A stretch of DNA of 6,199 bases from an uncultured Anaerosacchariphilus sp. (lineage in GTDB: Bacteria; Bacillota; Clostridia; Lachnospirales; Lachnospiraceae), in contig CAKROP010000134.1 in NCBI GenBank assembly GCA_934373375.1, positions 1 through 6,199 of the forward strand, in the 5' to 3' direction. A program made the position numbers and the translations under genes. The notes below the pieces were generated by a model. The model worked only from the letters and a program-made list of their open reading frames with translations, did no database searches and had not been told where the DNA came from. Shown here piece after piece: positions 1-5,419 of this stretch (its first letter is position 1; each line of letters opens with the position of its first letter).

Positions 1-645
1 TCCAAGGAGGACGCCCAGGATTACCGCTATTTTCCGGAGCCTGACCTGGTGCCCATCGACATCAGCGAGGAGTGGCTGGAGGAAATCAGGGCCCGTCAGC
101 CGGAGCTTCGTACCGAGAAACTGAAGCGCTATAAGGAGGAGTTTGAGATTCCCGATTATGACGCGCGGATTCTGACAGGTTCCAAGCAGATGGCAGACAT
201 GTTCGAGGCGGCCACAGCCATCTGCAAGAAGCCCAAGAAGGTGTCCAACTGGCTGATGGTGGAGACTATGCGTCTCTTAAAAGAGGCCGGACAGGAGCCT
301 GAGGATATGAAGTTTTCCCCGGAGCATCTGGCGAAGCTTATCGAGCTTGCGGATGCCGGAACCATCAACAGCAGTGTAGCCAAAGAGGTCTTTGAGCATA
401 TCTTCCACGAGGATGTAGATCCTGAAAAATATGTGGAGGAAAAAGGACTGAAGACCGTCAATGACGAGGGGGCTCTAAAGGAGACCATCGAGCGTATCGT
501 GGCTGCAAATCCCCAGTCCGTGGCCGATTATAAGGGCGGCAAGGAGAAGGCGCTGGGCTTCCTGGTGGGTCAGACTATGAAAGAGATGAAGGGAAAGGCA
601 AACCCGGGGAAGATCAATGAGATTTTGAAGGAATTATTGAAATAA
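1..645 (+). CDS. gatB: Aspartyl/glutamyl-tRNA(Asn/Gln) amidotransferase subunit B, C-terminal part (5' end outside window)
   Basis: The reading frame is open from base 1 to the TAA at 643-645, giving the last 214 residues of a protein that is usually about 475 residues long. It begins in the highly conserved GatB stretch SKEDAQDYRYFPEPDLVP, continues through the helical middle domain, and ends in the YqeY-like tail with the typical GQTMKEMKGKANPGKINEIL pattern (residues split around position 190-210 of the visible part). GatB is the kinase/transamidase subunit of the cytoplasmic GatCAB complex, which converts Glu-tRNA(Gln) or Asp-tRNA(Asn) to the amidated form in bacteria lacking the direct synthetase. 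The GTG at 49 is an internal valine and not a start, because the conserved motif lies upstream of it. gatC and gatA would be expected upstream, outside the window. The identification is firm. Confidence 0.97.
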   Translation, partial: SKEDAQDYRYFPEPDLVPIDISEEWLEEIRARQPELRTEKLKRYKEEFEIPDYDARILTGSKQMADMFEAATAICKKPKKVSNWLMVETMRLLKEAGQEPEDMKFSPEHLAKLIELADAGTINSSVAKEVFEHIFHEDVDPEKYVEEKGLKTVNDEGALKETIERIVAANPQSVADYKGGKEKALGFLVGQTMKEMKGKANPGKINEILKELLK

Positions 646-674
646 TCGCGAAAATTTATATTGGGTTCTGCAAA

Positions 675-728
675 GAAAAAAGGGGAGCTGCTTCGTGAGT
701 TATCACAGAAGCGGCGTCCCCTTTTTTC
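675..728. terminator. Bidirectional intrinsic terminator between gatB and csp
   Basis: The left arm (675-694) and right arm (708-728) pair through a GAAAAAAGGGGA / TCCCCTTTTTTC base and a GC-containing upper stem (CTGCTTC against GAAGCGGC, with one small bulge or mismatch), leaving a loop of about 13 bases. A T6 run follows the G4/C4 stem on the plus strand, and the A6 run gives an equivalent T run on the minus strand. The hairpin can therefore stop transcription of both convergent genes, gatB from the left and csp from the right. Confidence 0.9.
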
Positions 729-814
729 TAATCTGCTTTTAATTACGATGCTTTCTTTCTAGTCAGAAACTGTTCAGTCTGTATATTAGAAAAAGGCACA
801 TGATTTACGGCTGA

Positions 815-1015
815 TTATAACTTGGTTACGTTGGTAGCCTGCGGTCCCTTTGCTCCGTCAACAACGTCAAACTCTACAGCCTGACCTTCCTCGAGAGACT
901 TGAAGCCATCAGAATTGATACCGGAGAAGTGTACGAAAATATCATTTCCCTGCTCGTCAGAGATGAAACCGTAACCCTTCTGATTGTTGAACCACTTAAC
1001 TGTACCCTTGTTCAT
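815..1015 (-). CDS. Cold-shock domain protein (CspA family)
   Basis: This is a complete 66-residue, single-domain OB-fold protein of the usual CspA/CspB length. The RNP1 motif KGYGFI lies at residues 13-18 and RNP2 DIFVHF at 25-30. The N-terminal GTVKWFN and the C-terminal KGPQATNV blocks are also typical. Such proteins bind single-stranded RNA and DNA in the cytoplasm and keep mRNA unstructured during cold or growth changes. The ATG start (1015-1013) is set by a strong GGAGG site (minus strand, 1027-1023) nine bases or so upstream. The gene is monocistronic, with its own promoter at 1075-1103 and a leader of roughly 50 bases. It shares the terminator at 675-728. Which numbered csp paralogue it is cannot be told from one copy. 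Confidence 0.97.
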   Translation of the reverse strand: MNKGTVKWFNNQKGYGFISDEQGNDIFVHFSGINSDGFKSLEEGQAVEFDVVDGAKGPQATNVTKL

Positions 1016-1052
1016 TGTGATACCTCCAAAAAATTAAAAAATGGATTATTTA

Positions 1053-1066
1053 CCGCATGATTGCGG
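1053..1066 (-). other. Small perfect hairpin at the 5' end of the csp leader RNA
   Basis: CCGCA (1053-1057) and TGCGG (1062-1066) form a perfect 5-bp stem around a 4-base loop. With the csp transcription start predicted near 1068 from its promoter, this hairpin would sit at about nucleotide 3 of the mRNA. 5'-terminal stems can slow mRNA decay, and csp leaders are often structured. The placement depends on the predicted start site. Confidence 0.4.
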
Positions 1067-1074
1067 CTGGGTTT

Positions 1075-1103
1075 AGAGTATCACAAACGGCAATCGGTGT
1101 CAA
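1075..1103 (-). promoter_or_regulatory. Sigma-A-type promoter of csp
   Basis: On the minus strand there is a perfect TTGACA -35 (1103-1098), a 17-base spacer, and a TACTCT -10 (1080-1075) preceded by TG one base upstream, which makes it an extended -10. The predicted start of transcription is near 1068. The -10 hexamer itself matches only half the consensus, compensated by the ideal -35, spacer and TG. Confidence 0.7.
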
Positions 1104-1122
1104 TCAAAAACGGGGCGAAAGA

Positions 1123-1151
1123 TTGACTTTTTTCGGGCATTTGAGTACACT
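1123..1151 (+). promoter_or_regulatory. Sigma-A-type promoter of the amidohydrolase-truA unit
   Basis: TTGACT (1123-1128), a 17-base spacer and TACACT (1146-1151) form a good promoter facing away from the csp promoter, with 19 bases between the two -35 boxes. Transcription would start near 1158, leaving a leader of about 45 bases before the ATG at 1204. This placement argues against the longer reading frame that begins at 1057, upstream of the promoter. Confidence 0.6.
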
Positions 1152-1203
1152 TGACAGAGTAGAAATCCTACAGGGTAAATCAGAAAACGGAGGCGGATTT
1201 TTG

Positions 1204-2085
1204 ATGTTTGGAGAGTGTCATGCCCATGTGATCATGGATGGGAAAAATTATAAGGCGGCGGTGGCGATACATAAGGAGAAGCCGGACGAGGGAGCCATTC
1301 GGGAGCATCTGGAGGCCTGGCAGCAGGCGGGGATCACCTTTGTGCGGGACGGCGGCGATGCTTACGGTGTATCGGAGCGGGCCAGAGAGCTGGCAGGGGA
1401 ATATGGCATCGATTATCGGTCGCCCATTTTCGCTATTCATAAAAGGGGACATTACGGCGGTATCGTCGGTTTGCCTTACGATGATCACCAGGGCTACCGG
1501 GATCTGGTGAAAACGGCGAAGCTGCGTGGCGCAGATTTTATCAAGATCATGATCAGCGGGATTATGGAGTTTGACACCTTTGGAAAGCTGACAGAGGAAG
1601 GGCTGGAAGCCGATGAAATTGCGTATCTGATCGGAACAGCTCACGACGCCGGGCTTCGGGTCATGGCCCATGGAAATGGAGACGCGGTGGCTCATGCGGC
1701 TCTGAACGCGGGGGTAGACACCCTGGAGCATGGCAATTATATGGAAGAAGAAACCCTCTGTCAGTTGGCGGAAAGTGAGACTATCTGGGTGCCCACCTTC
1801 GCTCCCATCGGCAATCTCATCGGCTGTGGACGATTCCCGGACGGGCAGGTGAAGGCGATTCTTGCGCGGCAGCAGGAGGCAGTACAGTTTGCCTTCACGC
1901 GCGGCGCGCGGATTGGCCTGGGCAGCGACTCCGGCGCGTATCTGGTGTCCCATGGACAGGGGCTGATGGATGAGTATGCGTTTATGAAGGAGGCCGTGGG
2001 AAGAAAATATGTGGAAGAGCTGGATCGAAGGCTTACGGAGTCTGAAGCCTGGATTCGGAAAGAAATGAAAGCCGGAAAAGTCTGA
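1204..2085 (+). CDS. Short metal-dependent amidohydrolase family protein
   Basis: This is a 293-residue cytoplasmic protein with amidohydrolase-superfamily metal-site features in order: HAH at residues 6-8, Lys114 in DFIKIMISG (candidate carboxylated or bridging lysine), His156 in VMAHGNG, His176 in LEHGNY, and Asp242 in LGSDSG. It most resembles the imidazolonepropionase/prolidase-like branch. Those enzymes are usually near 400 residues and carry a beta-sandwich built from both termini. Here the protein starts directly at the HxH strand, so it is essentially the bare TIM barrel. The substrate cannot be told from sequence. The frame is open from 1057, but the start at ATG 1204 is preferred: GGAGG lies at 1189-1193, the promoter is at 1123-1151, and family-like sequence begins here. 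An in-frame TTG at 1201 is a less likely alternative. truA follows after 28 bases, so the two are probably co-transcribed. Confidence 0.88.
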   Translation: MFGECHAHVIMDGKNYKAAVAIHKEKPDEGAIREHLEAWQQAGITFVRDGGDAYGVSERARELAGEYGIDYRSPIFAIHKRGHYGGIVGLPYDDHQGYRDLVKTAKLRGADFIKIMISGIMEFDTFGKLTEEGLEADEIAYLIGTAHDAGLRVMAHGNGDAVAHAALNAGVDTLEHGNYMEEETLCQLAESETIWVPTFAPIGNLIGCGRFPDGQVKAILARQQEAVQFAFTRGARIGLGSDSGAYLVSHGQGLMDEYAFMKEAVGRKYVEELDRRLTESEAWIRKEMKAGKV

Positions 2086-2113
2086 GCTTATACAGAAAGG
2101 AAACGCGCAGTTT

Positions 2114-2854
2114 ATGAGAAACATAAAAATCGTTATTCAATATGACGGCACCCGCTACAGCGGCTGGCAGAGTCAGGAACACGAAGAAAATACCATTCAG
2201 GGCAAGCTGACAGCCGTACTGAGGCGCCTGCTGGAGGAAGAGACAGAACTGGCCGGCTCGGGCCGCACCGACGCAGGCGTTCACGCTCTGGGTCAGGTGG
2301 CGAATTTTAAGACACGTTCCTGTATGTCCTGTGAAGAAATTCTGGAAAAGCTGAATCATTATCTGCCTGAGGACATTGCAGTTATTTCTGCGGAAGAGAT
2401 GGATGGGCGCTTCCACAGTCGCCTGAACGCTGTACGGAAGACCTACAGCTATCATATCTGGAACAGTTCCGTTCACAATGTCTTCGAGCGGCGTTATACC
2501 TGGTCCATCGAACAGCCGCTGGACGTGCCTGCCATGCGCCGCGCTGCTGCGGAGCTTACCGGAACCCATGATTTTCGGGCTTTCAGCTCCATCAAACGGG
2601 GCAAAAAATCCACGGTTCGCACCATCGAGTCCATTGACATCGACCAGGATGGCTCTGCCATAACACTTTCCTTTACCGGAAATGGGTTTCTCTACCATAT
2701 GGTCAGAATTCTCACCGGAACGCTGGTGGAAGTGGGACTTCATGAGAAAACGCCGGAGAATATGAAAACGATTCTGGCGTCGCTGAACCGTGAACAGGCC
2801 GGCGTCATGGCTCCGGCGCAGGGCTTGTTTCTGGTGGAAGTGGAATATCAGTAA
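2114..2854 (+). CDS. truA: tRNA pseudouridine(38-40) synthase TruA
   Basis: This is a complete 246-residue protein of the usual TruA length. It converts uridines 38-40 in the anticodon stem-loop of many tRNAs to pseudouridine. The N-terminal IQYDGTRYSGWQ block (residues 8-19) and the catalytic motif GSGRTDAGVHALGQ (48-61) with nucleophile Asp53 are intact. The C-terminal domain has the characteristic HDFRAFSS and GNGFLYHMVRILTGTLVEVG segments. The start at ATG 2114 is set by the conserved beginning of the protein. The nearest purine-rich site, AGAAAGGA (2094-2101), is rather far away at 12 bases. It lies 28 bases behind the amidohydrolase without an intervening promoter or terminator. In many Clostridia truA follows cobalt/ECF transporter and ribosomal-protein genes, so this neighbourhood is not the classic one. 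Confidence 0.97.
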   Translation: MRNIKIVIQYDGTRYSGWQSQEHEENTIQGKLTAVLRRLLEEETELAGSGRTDAGVHALGQVANFKTRSCMSCEEILEKLNHYLPEDIAVISAEEMDGRFHSRLNAVRKTYSYHIWNSSVHNVFERRYTWSIEQPLDVPAMRRAAAELTGTHDFRAFSSIKRGKKSTVRTIESIDIDQDGSAITLSFTGNGFLYHMVRILTGTLVEVGLHEKTPENMKTILASLNREQAGVMAPAQGLFLVEVEYQ

Positions 2855-2855
2855 G

Positions 2856-2882
2856 AAAAAAGGACGCTGAAAAAGCGTCCTC
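2856..2882 (-). terminator. Intrinsic terminator of the zinc-ribbon gene, between convergent genes
   Basis: GGACGCT (2862-2868) and AGCGTCC (2874-2880) form a perfect 7-bp stem with a 5-base loop. The A6 run at 2856-2861 becomes a T6 run after the stem when read on the minus strand, giving a textbook terminator for the minus-strand gene ending at 2894. On the plus strand the stem is followed by TCATACAACTC with no T run, so it should stop truA transcripts poorly. Confidence 0.85.
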
Positions 2883-2893
2883 ATACAACTCAT

Positions 2894-3364
2894 TTATAAT
2901 TCTTCCCGGCAGAAATAGCAGGTATAATTTCCGGGATCCGCGCCCTTGGGAATCAGGTTATCAGCTGCGCAGTAGCCACAGCGGCAGACCCGCTTGCCTT
3001 CGGGAACCGGCATCCACTCCTCATAGCGCTCGCCTGCGTTGTGCGGCGCGCGGTAACGCTTGGTGGGCTCGATAAAGGTGCGGGCGGAAGCCTCAGCAGG
3101 AGAAGCCTCTTTCTCACGATTCGGCCGGTTGGGGACAGCAGTTTTCGTTTTTTCGGGCCGGGGCGTCCAGCCGGTTTTCTGTTTCTTTGCAGCCGGCTTG
3201 TTCGGCACTGGCGGCTTATAAGACGGCGTCGCGGGTCTGTTTCCTAACGGGGGAGGTGTGGCTCCCTGGGAAGTCTGTTGTTTTCGCTGTCTGTTTTTCT
3301 TAGAATCCAGAATAGCGCGGAAAATCACAATAAATATAATAATTTCAAAAATGAAACCAAACAT
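2894..3364 (-). CDS. Small membrane-anchored zinc-ribbon protein of unknown function
   Basis: This is a 156-residue protein with three visible parts. Residues 2-19 are a hydrophobic, Ile/Phe-rich membrane segment followed by a positive SKKNRQRKQQ stretch, suggesting an N-terminal anchor with the rest in the cytoplasm. Residues 24 to about 105 are a Pro/Lys/Arg-rich, low-complexity and probably disordered linker. The C-terminus carries CRCGYC (Cys127, 129, 132) and CYFC (Cys149, 152), a C-X2-C...C-X2-C zinc ribbon. I do not recognise a named family. The layout suggests a scaffold or adaptor tethered at the membrane, which is inference. The ATG at 3364-3362 has a GAGGTG site (3377-3372) upstream. 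The gene ends just before a strong minus-strand terminator and is convergent with truA. Confidence 0.8.
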   Translation of the reverse strand: MFGFIFEIIIFIVIFRAILDSKKNRQRKQQTSQGATPPPLGNRPATPSYKPPVPNKPAAKKQKTGWTPRPEKTKTAVPNRPNREKEASPAEASARTFIEPTKRYRAPHNAGERYEEWMPVPEGKRVCRCGYCAADNLIPKGADPGNYTCYFCREEL

Positions 3365-3512
3365 AAATATTCACCTCGGTTAGAATAATTTGTTGTTCCC
3401 AGCCATGCTGCGTCAGAAAGGCCTTCAGCTTCCGGAGAGCGTTATTTAAAATCAGTTCCGTTGGAAAATGCAGCTCTTCCAGAAGCCGGTACGCGCTCCG
3501 CGTTGCTGCATT
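3345..3512 (-). pseudogene. Probable 5'-truncated remnant of an unidentified minus-strand gene
   Basis: On the minus strand a frame is open for 55 codons, from just after a TAG (3515-3513) to a TGA at 3347-3345, overlapping the first 20 bases of the zinc-ribbon gene in another frame. It reads like real protein: residues such as YRLLEELHFPTELILNNALR and KLKAFLTQHGW form two amphipathic helices, with codons ending often in G or C as in the neighbours. It has no ATG, GTG or TTG start before its last few codons, so it appears to be the C-terminal tail of a gene whose front has been lost near 3512. Such an overlap with the next gene would be normal for an operon. I cannot name the family. Chance openness over 55 codons is the main alternative. 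Confidence 0.35.
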
Positions 3513-3533
3513 CTATTGTGACGGGCTGATTTC

Positions 3534-3562
3534 AGTATAATTTAAAATTGGGGAGAACGCAA
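3534..3562 (-). promoter_or_regulatory. Candidate promoter for the minus-strand zinc-ribbon gene
   Basis: On the minus strand TTGCGT (3562-3557), a 17-base spacer and TATACT (3539-3534) form a possible promoter with a good -10 and a weak -35. Transcription would start near 3527 and run through the remnant frame into the gene at 3364. A plus-strand TATAAT at 3536-3541 overlaps the same bases but has no acceptable -35 in front of it. Confidence 0.35.
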
Positions 3563-3601
3563 GATGTGTGGGGAGAGGAATGCACGTTTTTTTATTCAGG
3601 G

Positions 3602-3630
3602 TATAGTATATAGTATTCGAAAAAAGGAGG
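3602..3630 (+). promoter_or_regulatory. AT-rich -10-like repeats and strong RBS before the solute-binding gene
   Basis: Two TATAGT boxes (3602-3607 and 3609-3614) in GTATAGTATATAGTATT are candidate -10 elements, but neither has a recognisable -35 at 16-18 bases. AAGGAGG at 3624-3630 lies nine bases before ATG 3640 and firmly sets that start. Confidence 0.4.
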
Positions 3631-3639
3631 ATCCCCATT

Positions 3640-4116
3640 ATGAAAAAGCAACATTCCACCCTGCTGACCGCATCCCTGGCAGGCATACTTCTGACTGGCA
3701 GTCTGGCCGCCGCAGGCTGCGGCAATTCGGGCAGCGCCGCAACCGATGATCTGACAAAGGTTACGTTAAACGAAGTAGCCCATTCCATTTTCTACGCACC
3801 TCAGTACGTGGCCATCGAAAACGGCTACTTCGCTGAAGAGGGCATCGACCTCGAGCTGGTTACCGGCTTTGGAGCCGACAAAACCATGACCGCCGTCCTT
3901 TCCGGTGAAGCCGACATCGGCTTCATGGGCTCAGAGTCATCCATCTATGTATACAGCCAGAATCCCGACGACTACATCGTCAACTTCGCCCAGCTCACTC
4001 AGCGCGCCGGAAACTTCCTGGTGGCGAGAGAGGCAATGGCAGACTTTGAGTGGGCAGATTTGAAGGGAAAGAATGTTCTGGGAGGACGGAAGGGTGGCGT
4101 ACATATATCCATGTAA
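3640..4116 (+). pseudogene. Truncated ABC-transporter substrate-binding lipoprotein (NMT1/THI5-like, SsuA/TauA type)
   Basis: The first 153 residues are a good solute-binding protein. They contain a lipoprotein signal peptide (MKK start, hydrophobic 8-25, lipobox ending AAGC with lipidated Cys27), then VTLNEVAHSIFYAPQYVAIENGYFAEEGIDLEL-type sequence (about 41-73) and the ADIGFMGSES ligand-site segment. This is the NMT1/THI5-like fold used for thiamine-pyrimidine, sulfonate or nitrate uptake. The family is normally about 320-350 residues. Here the sequence runs to LKGKNVLGGRKGG, then five unrelated residues (VHISM) and TAA. The second lobe is missing, so ligand closure is impossible and the product is very probably non-functional. 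The break coincides with a switch to AT-rich DNA, pointing to insertion or recombination and not a point mutation. The usual ATPase and permease partner genes are not seen in the window. Confidence 0.88.
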
Positions 4117-4120
4117 ATTT
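4096..4120. other. Left junction of the acquired AT-rich segment
   Basis: Resemblance to the solute-binding family stops after the Gly codon at 4096-4098. The next bases contain TACAT (4100-4104) and ATGTA (4111-4115), a perfect 5-bp inverted repeat with a 6-base gap. From here on base composition and codon choice change: many A/T-ending codons and AT-rich gaps replace the G/C-ending codons of bases 1-4098. No integrase, transposase, tRNA gene or long terminal repeat is visible on this side. The exact breakpoint needs comparison with an uninterrupted relative. Confidence 0.6.
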
Positions 4121-4260
4121 AGAGAAGGTTGTAATTTTGTGTAATTGGGTGGAGGGGATGAAGAGTGCGAAATGTGAAGACGATATATTGAACAAAAAGT
4201 AAAGAAACTGCTTACTGAAAATAAAAAATGCTCAATATTTATAAAAAGTGATCATATACA
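4117..4260 (+). other. AT-rich gap between the junction and the ATPase promoter
   Basis: I see no convincing gene here. A 14-codon frame (4158-4202) begins with ATG only two bases after a GGAGG (4151-4155), too close for good initiation. The frame is open upstream without a start, so it could be a scrap of a lost gene. Nothing resembling a tRNA, terminator or integration site is evident. Confidence 0.3.
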
Positions 4261-4289
4261 TTGAAAAATGGAAACCTCTATGGTAAAAT
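4261..4289 (+). promoter_or_regulatory. Extended -10 promoter of the ATPase-protease operon
   Basis: TTGAAA (4261-4266), a 17-base spacer and TAAAAT (4284-4289) preceded by TG at 4281-4282 form a near-consensus sigma-A promoter. Transcription would start near 4296, giving a leader of only about 20 bases that carries AAGGAGA (4300-4306) before ATG 4316. This placement rules out translation from the upstream in-frame ATG at 4268. No operator or repressor gene is visible, so expression may be constitutive. Confidence 0.75.
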
Positions 4290-4315
4290 GTACATTACCA
4301 AGGAGAATTGATAAA

Positions 4316-5419
4316 ATGTATTATTCTGAGATAAGTAAGATTATTGAAGCTGGATTAGAGCGTGACAAAGAAAAAGTAGCAAGTTTTGCCGAAGTATTGG
4401 CACAGAAGCTAGAAGCAGATGGGGAAACAAGGGGTAGTCTGCGAATTTCTGCTATTCTGGAAAGAAAAAGTAAGGGCAGGGCTGTTACAGATTCTTTAGT
4501 CCCTCCTCCGATGGATCAGGAAAGCAGATTGAGTATAGTGGATGTTGATTATGCACCTGAGAAGACGGAATTGATTTTAGCGCCTGCTGTGGAAGCGAAA
4601 CTAAATGATTTTATGCTGACAATTAGAAATAAAACCAAAATGGAAGCGGCGGGTCTGGAGTTCAACATGTCACTTCTATTGTACGGATATCCGGGATGCG
4701 GAAAAACGTCTGCAGCAAAATATATTGCATCCCAGATGGGATTACCATTGGTGGTCGCGCGTTTAGATACATTGATTTCCTCCCTGCTTGGAAGTACGTC
4801 AAAAAATATACATAAGATATTTGAGTATGCAAAAAAACAACCATGCGTATTATTTTTGGATGAATTTGATGCCATAGCAAAAGCAAGAGATGATCAACAT
4901 GAGCTGGGGGAACTTAAACGGGTGGTAAACAGTCTTCTGCAAAATATGGACGAGTACTGTCAAAATGGAATATTGATTGCTGCGACAAATCACGATGAAT
5001 TGTTAGATCGAGCCATTTGGAGAAGGTTTCAGACGGTGATAGAAATGCCAAGACCGGGACTGCCTGAAATTCATAGAATGATGGAACGCTGGCCCGAGTT
5101 TGTGGACACATCATGTATTAAGCCGACGCAGTGGAAAAAAATAGAGGCATGTTTTGAGGGACTATCCTATTCGGATATAAAGAATATTATGAACAATAAG
5201 TCCAAAAAACTACTGCTGGAAAATAGAACGCAATTGGGATATTGCGATCTGATTGCCGAGATATTTGAGTTTAAAAATCATGGAGCCTATTCTGAAAAAG
5301 ACATTGTACGTTATATGGTGAATGCGGGAGTGACGAAAAAAGCTGTCGAAGAATATTTTGGGCTATCCAGAAGAAAAGTTGATTCTTATGCAAGCGGAGG
5401 TGAACTGATTGTCCAATAA
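4316..5419 (+). CDS. AAA+ ATPase, IetA-like partner of a subtilase
   Basis: This 367-residue cytoplasmic protein has a helical N-terminal region (1 to about 75) and a AAA+ core. Visible motifs are Walker A GYPGCGKT (124-131, Lys130), Walker B VLFLDEFD (Asp182, Glu183), sensor 1 in AATNHD (Asn225) and an arginine-finger pair RR (236-237) in DRAIWRRF. All are intact, so ATP hydrolysis is expected. A helical lid follows, and the C-terminus (338-358) reads like a helix-turn-helix: GVTKKAVEEYFGLSRRKVDSY. The next gene overlaps it by 11 bases and encodes an S8 protease. This pairing is that of ietA/ietS, known as a plasmid stability and incompatibility pair and as an anti-phage system. In that model the ATPase restrains or directs the protease. 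The start at 4316 follows from the RBS (4300-4306) and the promoter. An in-frame ATG at 4268 lies before the predicted transcript. Confidence 0.9.
   Translation: MYYSEISKIIEAGLERDKEKVASFAEVLAQKLEADGETRGSLRISAILERKSKGRAVTDSLVPPPMDQESRLSIVDVDYAPEKTELILAPAVEAKLNDFMLTIRNKTKMEAAGLEFNMSLLLYGYPGCGKTSAAKYIASQMGLPLVVARLDTLISSLLGSTSKNIHKIFEYAKKQPCVLFLDEFDAIAKARDDQHELGELKRVVNSLLQNMDEYCQNGILIAATNHDELLDRAIWRRFQTVIEMPRPGLPEIHRMMERWPEFVDTSCIKPTQWKKIEACFEGLSYSDIKNIMNNKSKKLLLENRTQLGYCDLIAEIFEFKNHGAYSEKDIVRYMVNAGVTKKAVEEYFGLSRRKVDSYASGGELIVQ
5396..5411 (+). promoter_or_regulatory. Strong RBS and TTG start coupling the protease to the ATPase
   Basis: GGAGGTGA (5396-5403), a perfect 8-base match to the anti-Shine-Dalgarno, lies inside the end of the ATPase gene, five bases before TTG 5409-5411. 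An in-frame TGA at 5406-5408 directly precedes the TTG, so no earlier start is possible. The overlap with the ATPase stop at 5417-5419 suggests translational coupling. Confidence 0.85.

Noticed and set aside
1151..1180. Perfect TTGACA at 1151-1156 as an additional plus-strand promoter
   Set aside because: At 16-18 bases downstream only weak -10 sequences occur (GTAAAT, GGTAAA). The pair at 1123-1151 is better, though a minor second start is possible.
1057..1203. N-terminal extension of the amidohydrolase from ATG 1057
   Set aside because: It overlaps both divergent promoters, has no RBS, and its residues do not resemble the family. GGAGG and the promoter favour ATG 1204.
1180..2124. Long antisense open frame (314 codons) opposite the amidohydrolase
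   Set aside because: It lies wholly opposite a gene with clear catalytic motifs, has no RBS and no recognisable domain. It follows from codon bias of the real gene.
2033..2893. Antisense open frame (286 codons) opposite truA
   Set aside because: truA is unmistakable on the plus strand. The antisense product is Cys/His/Arg-rich, unlike a folded family, and it would end up crossing the terminator hairpin.
3513..3788. Minus-strand frame of 91 codons across the solute-binding gene start
   Set aside because: It is the shadow of the signal-peptide region, crosses promoter-like AT sequence and has no RBS or family resemblance.
4158..4202. 14-codon peptide gene before the ATPase, possible small antitoxin or leader peptide
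   Set aside because: GGAGG is only two bases from the ATG, no promoter fits it and the frame is open upstream without a start. A functional peptide is not supported.
4268..4315. Upstream start of the ATPase at ATG 4268
   Set aside because: It lies between the -35 and -10 of the predicted promoter and has no RBS. ATG 4316 has AAGGAGA in front.
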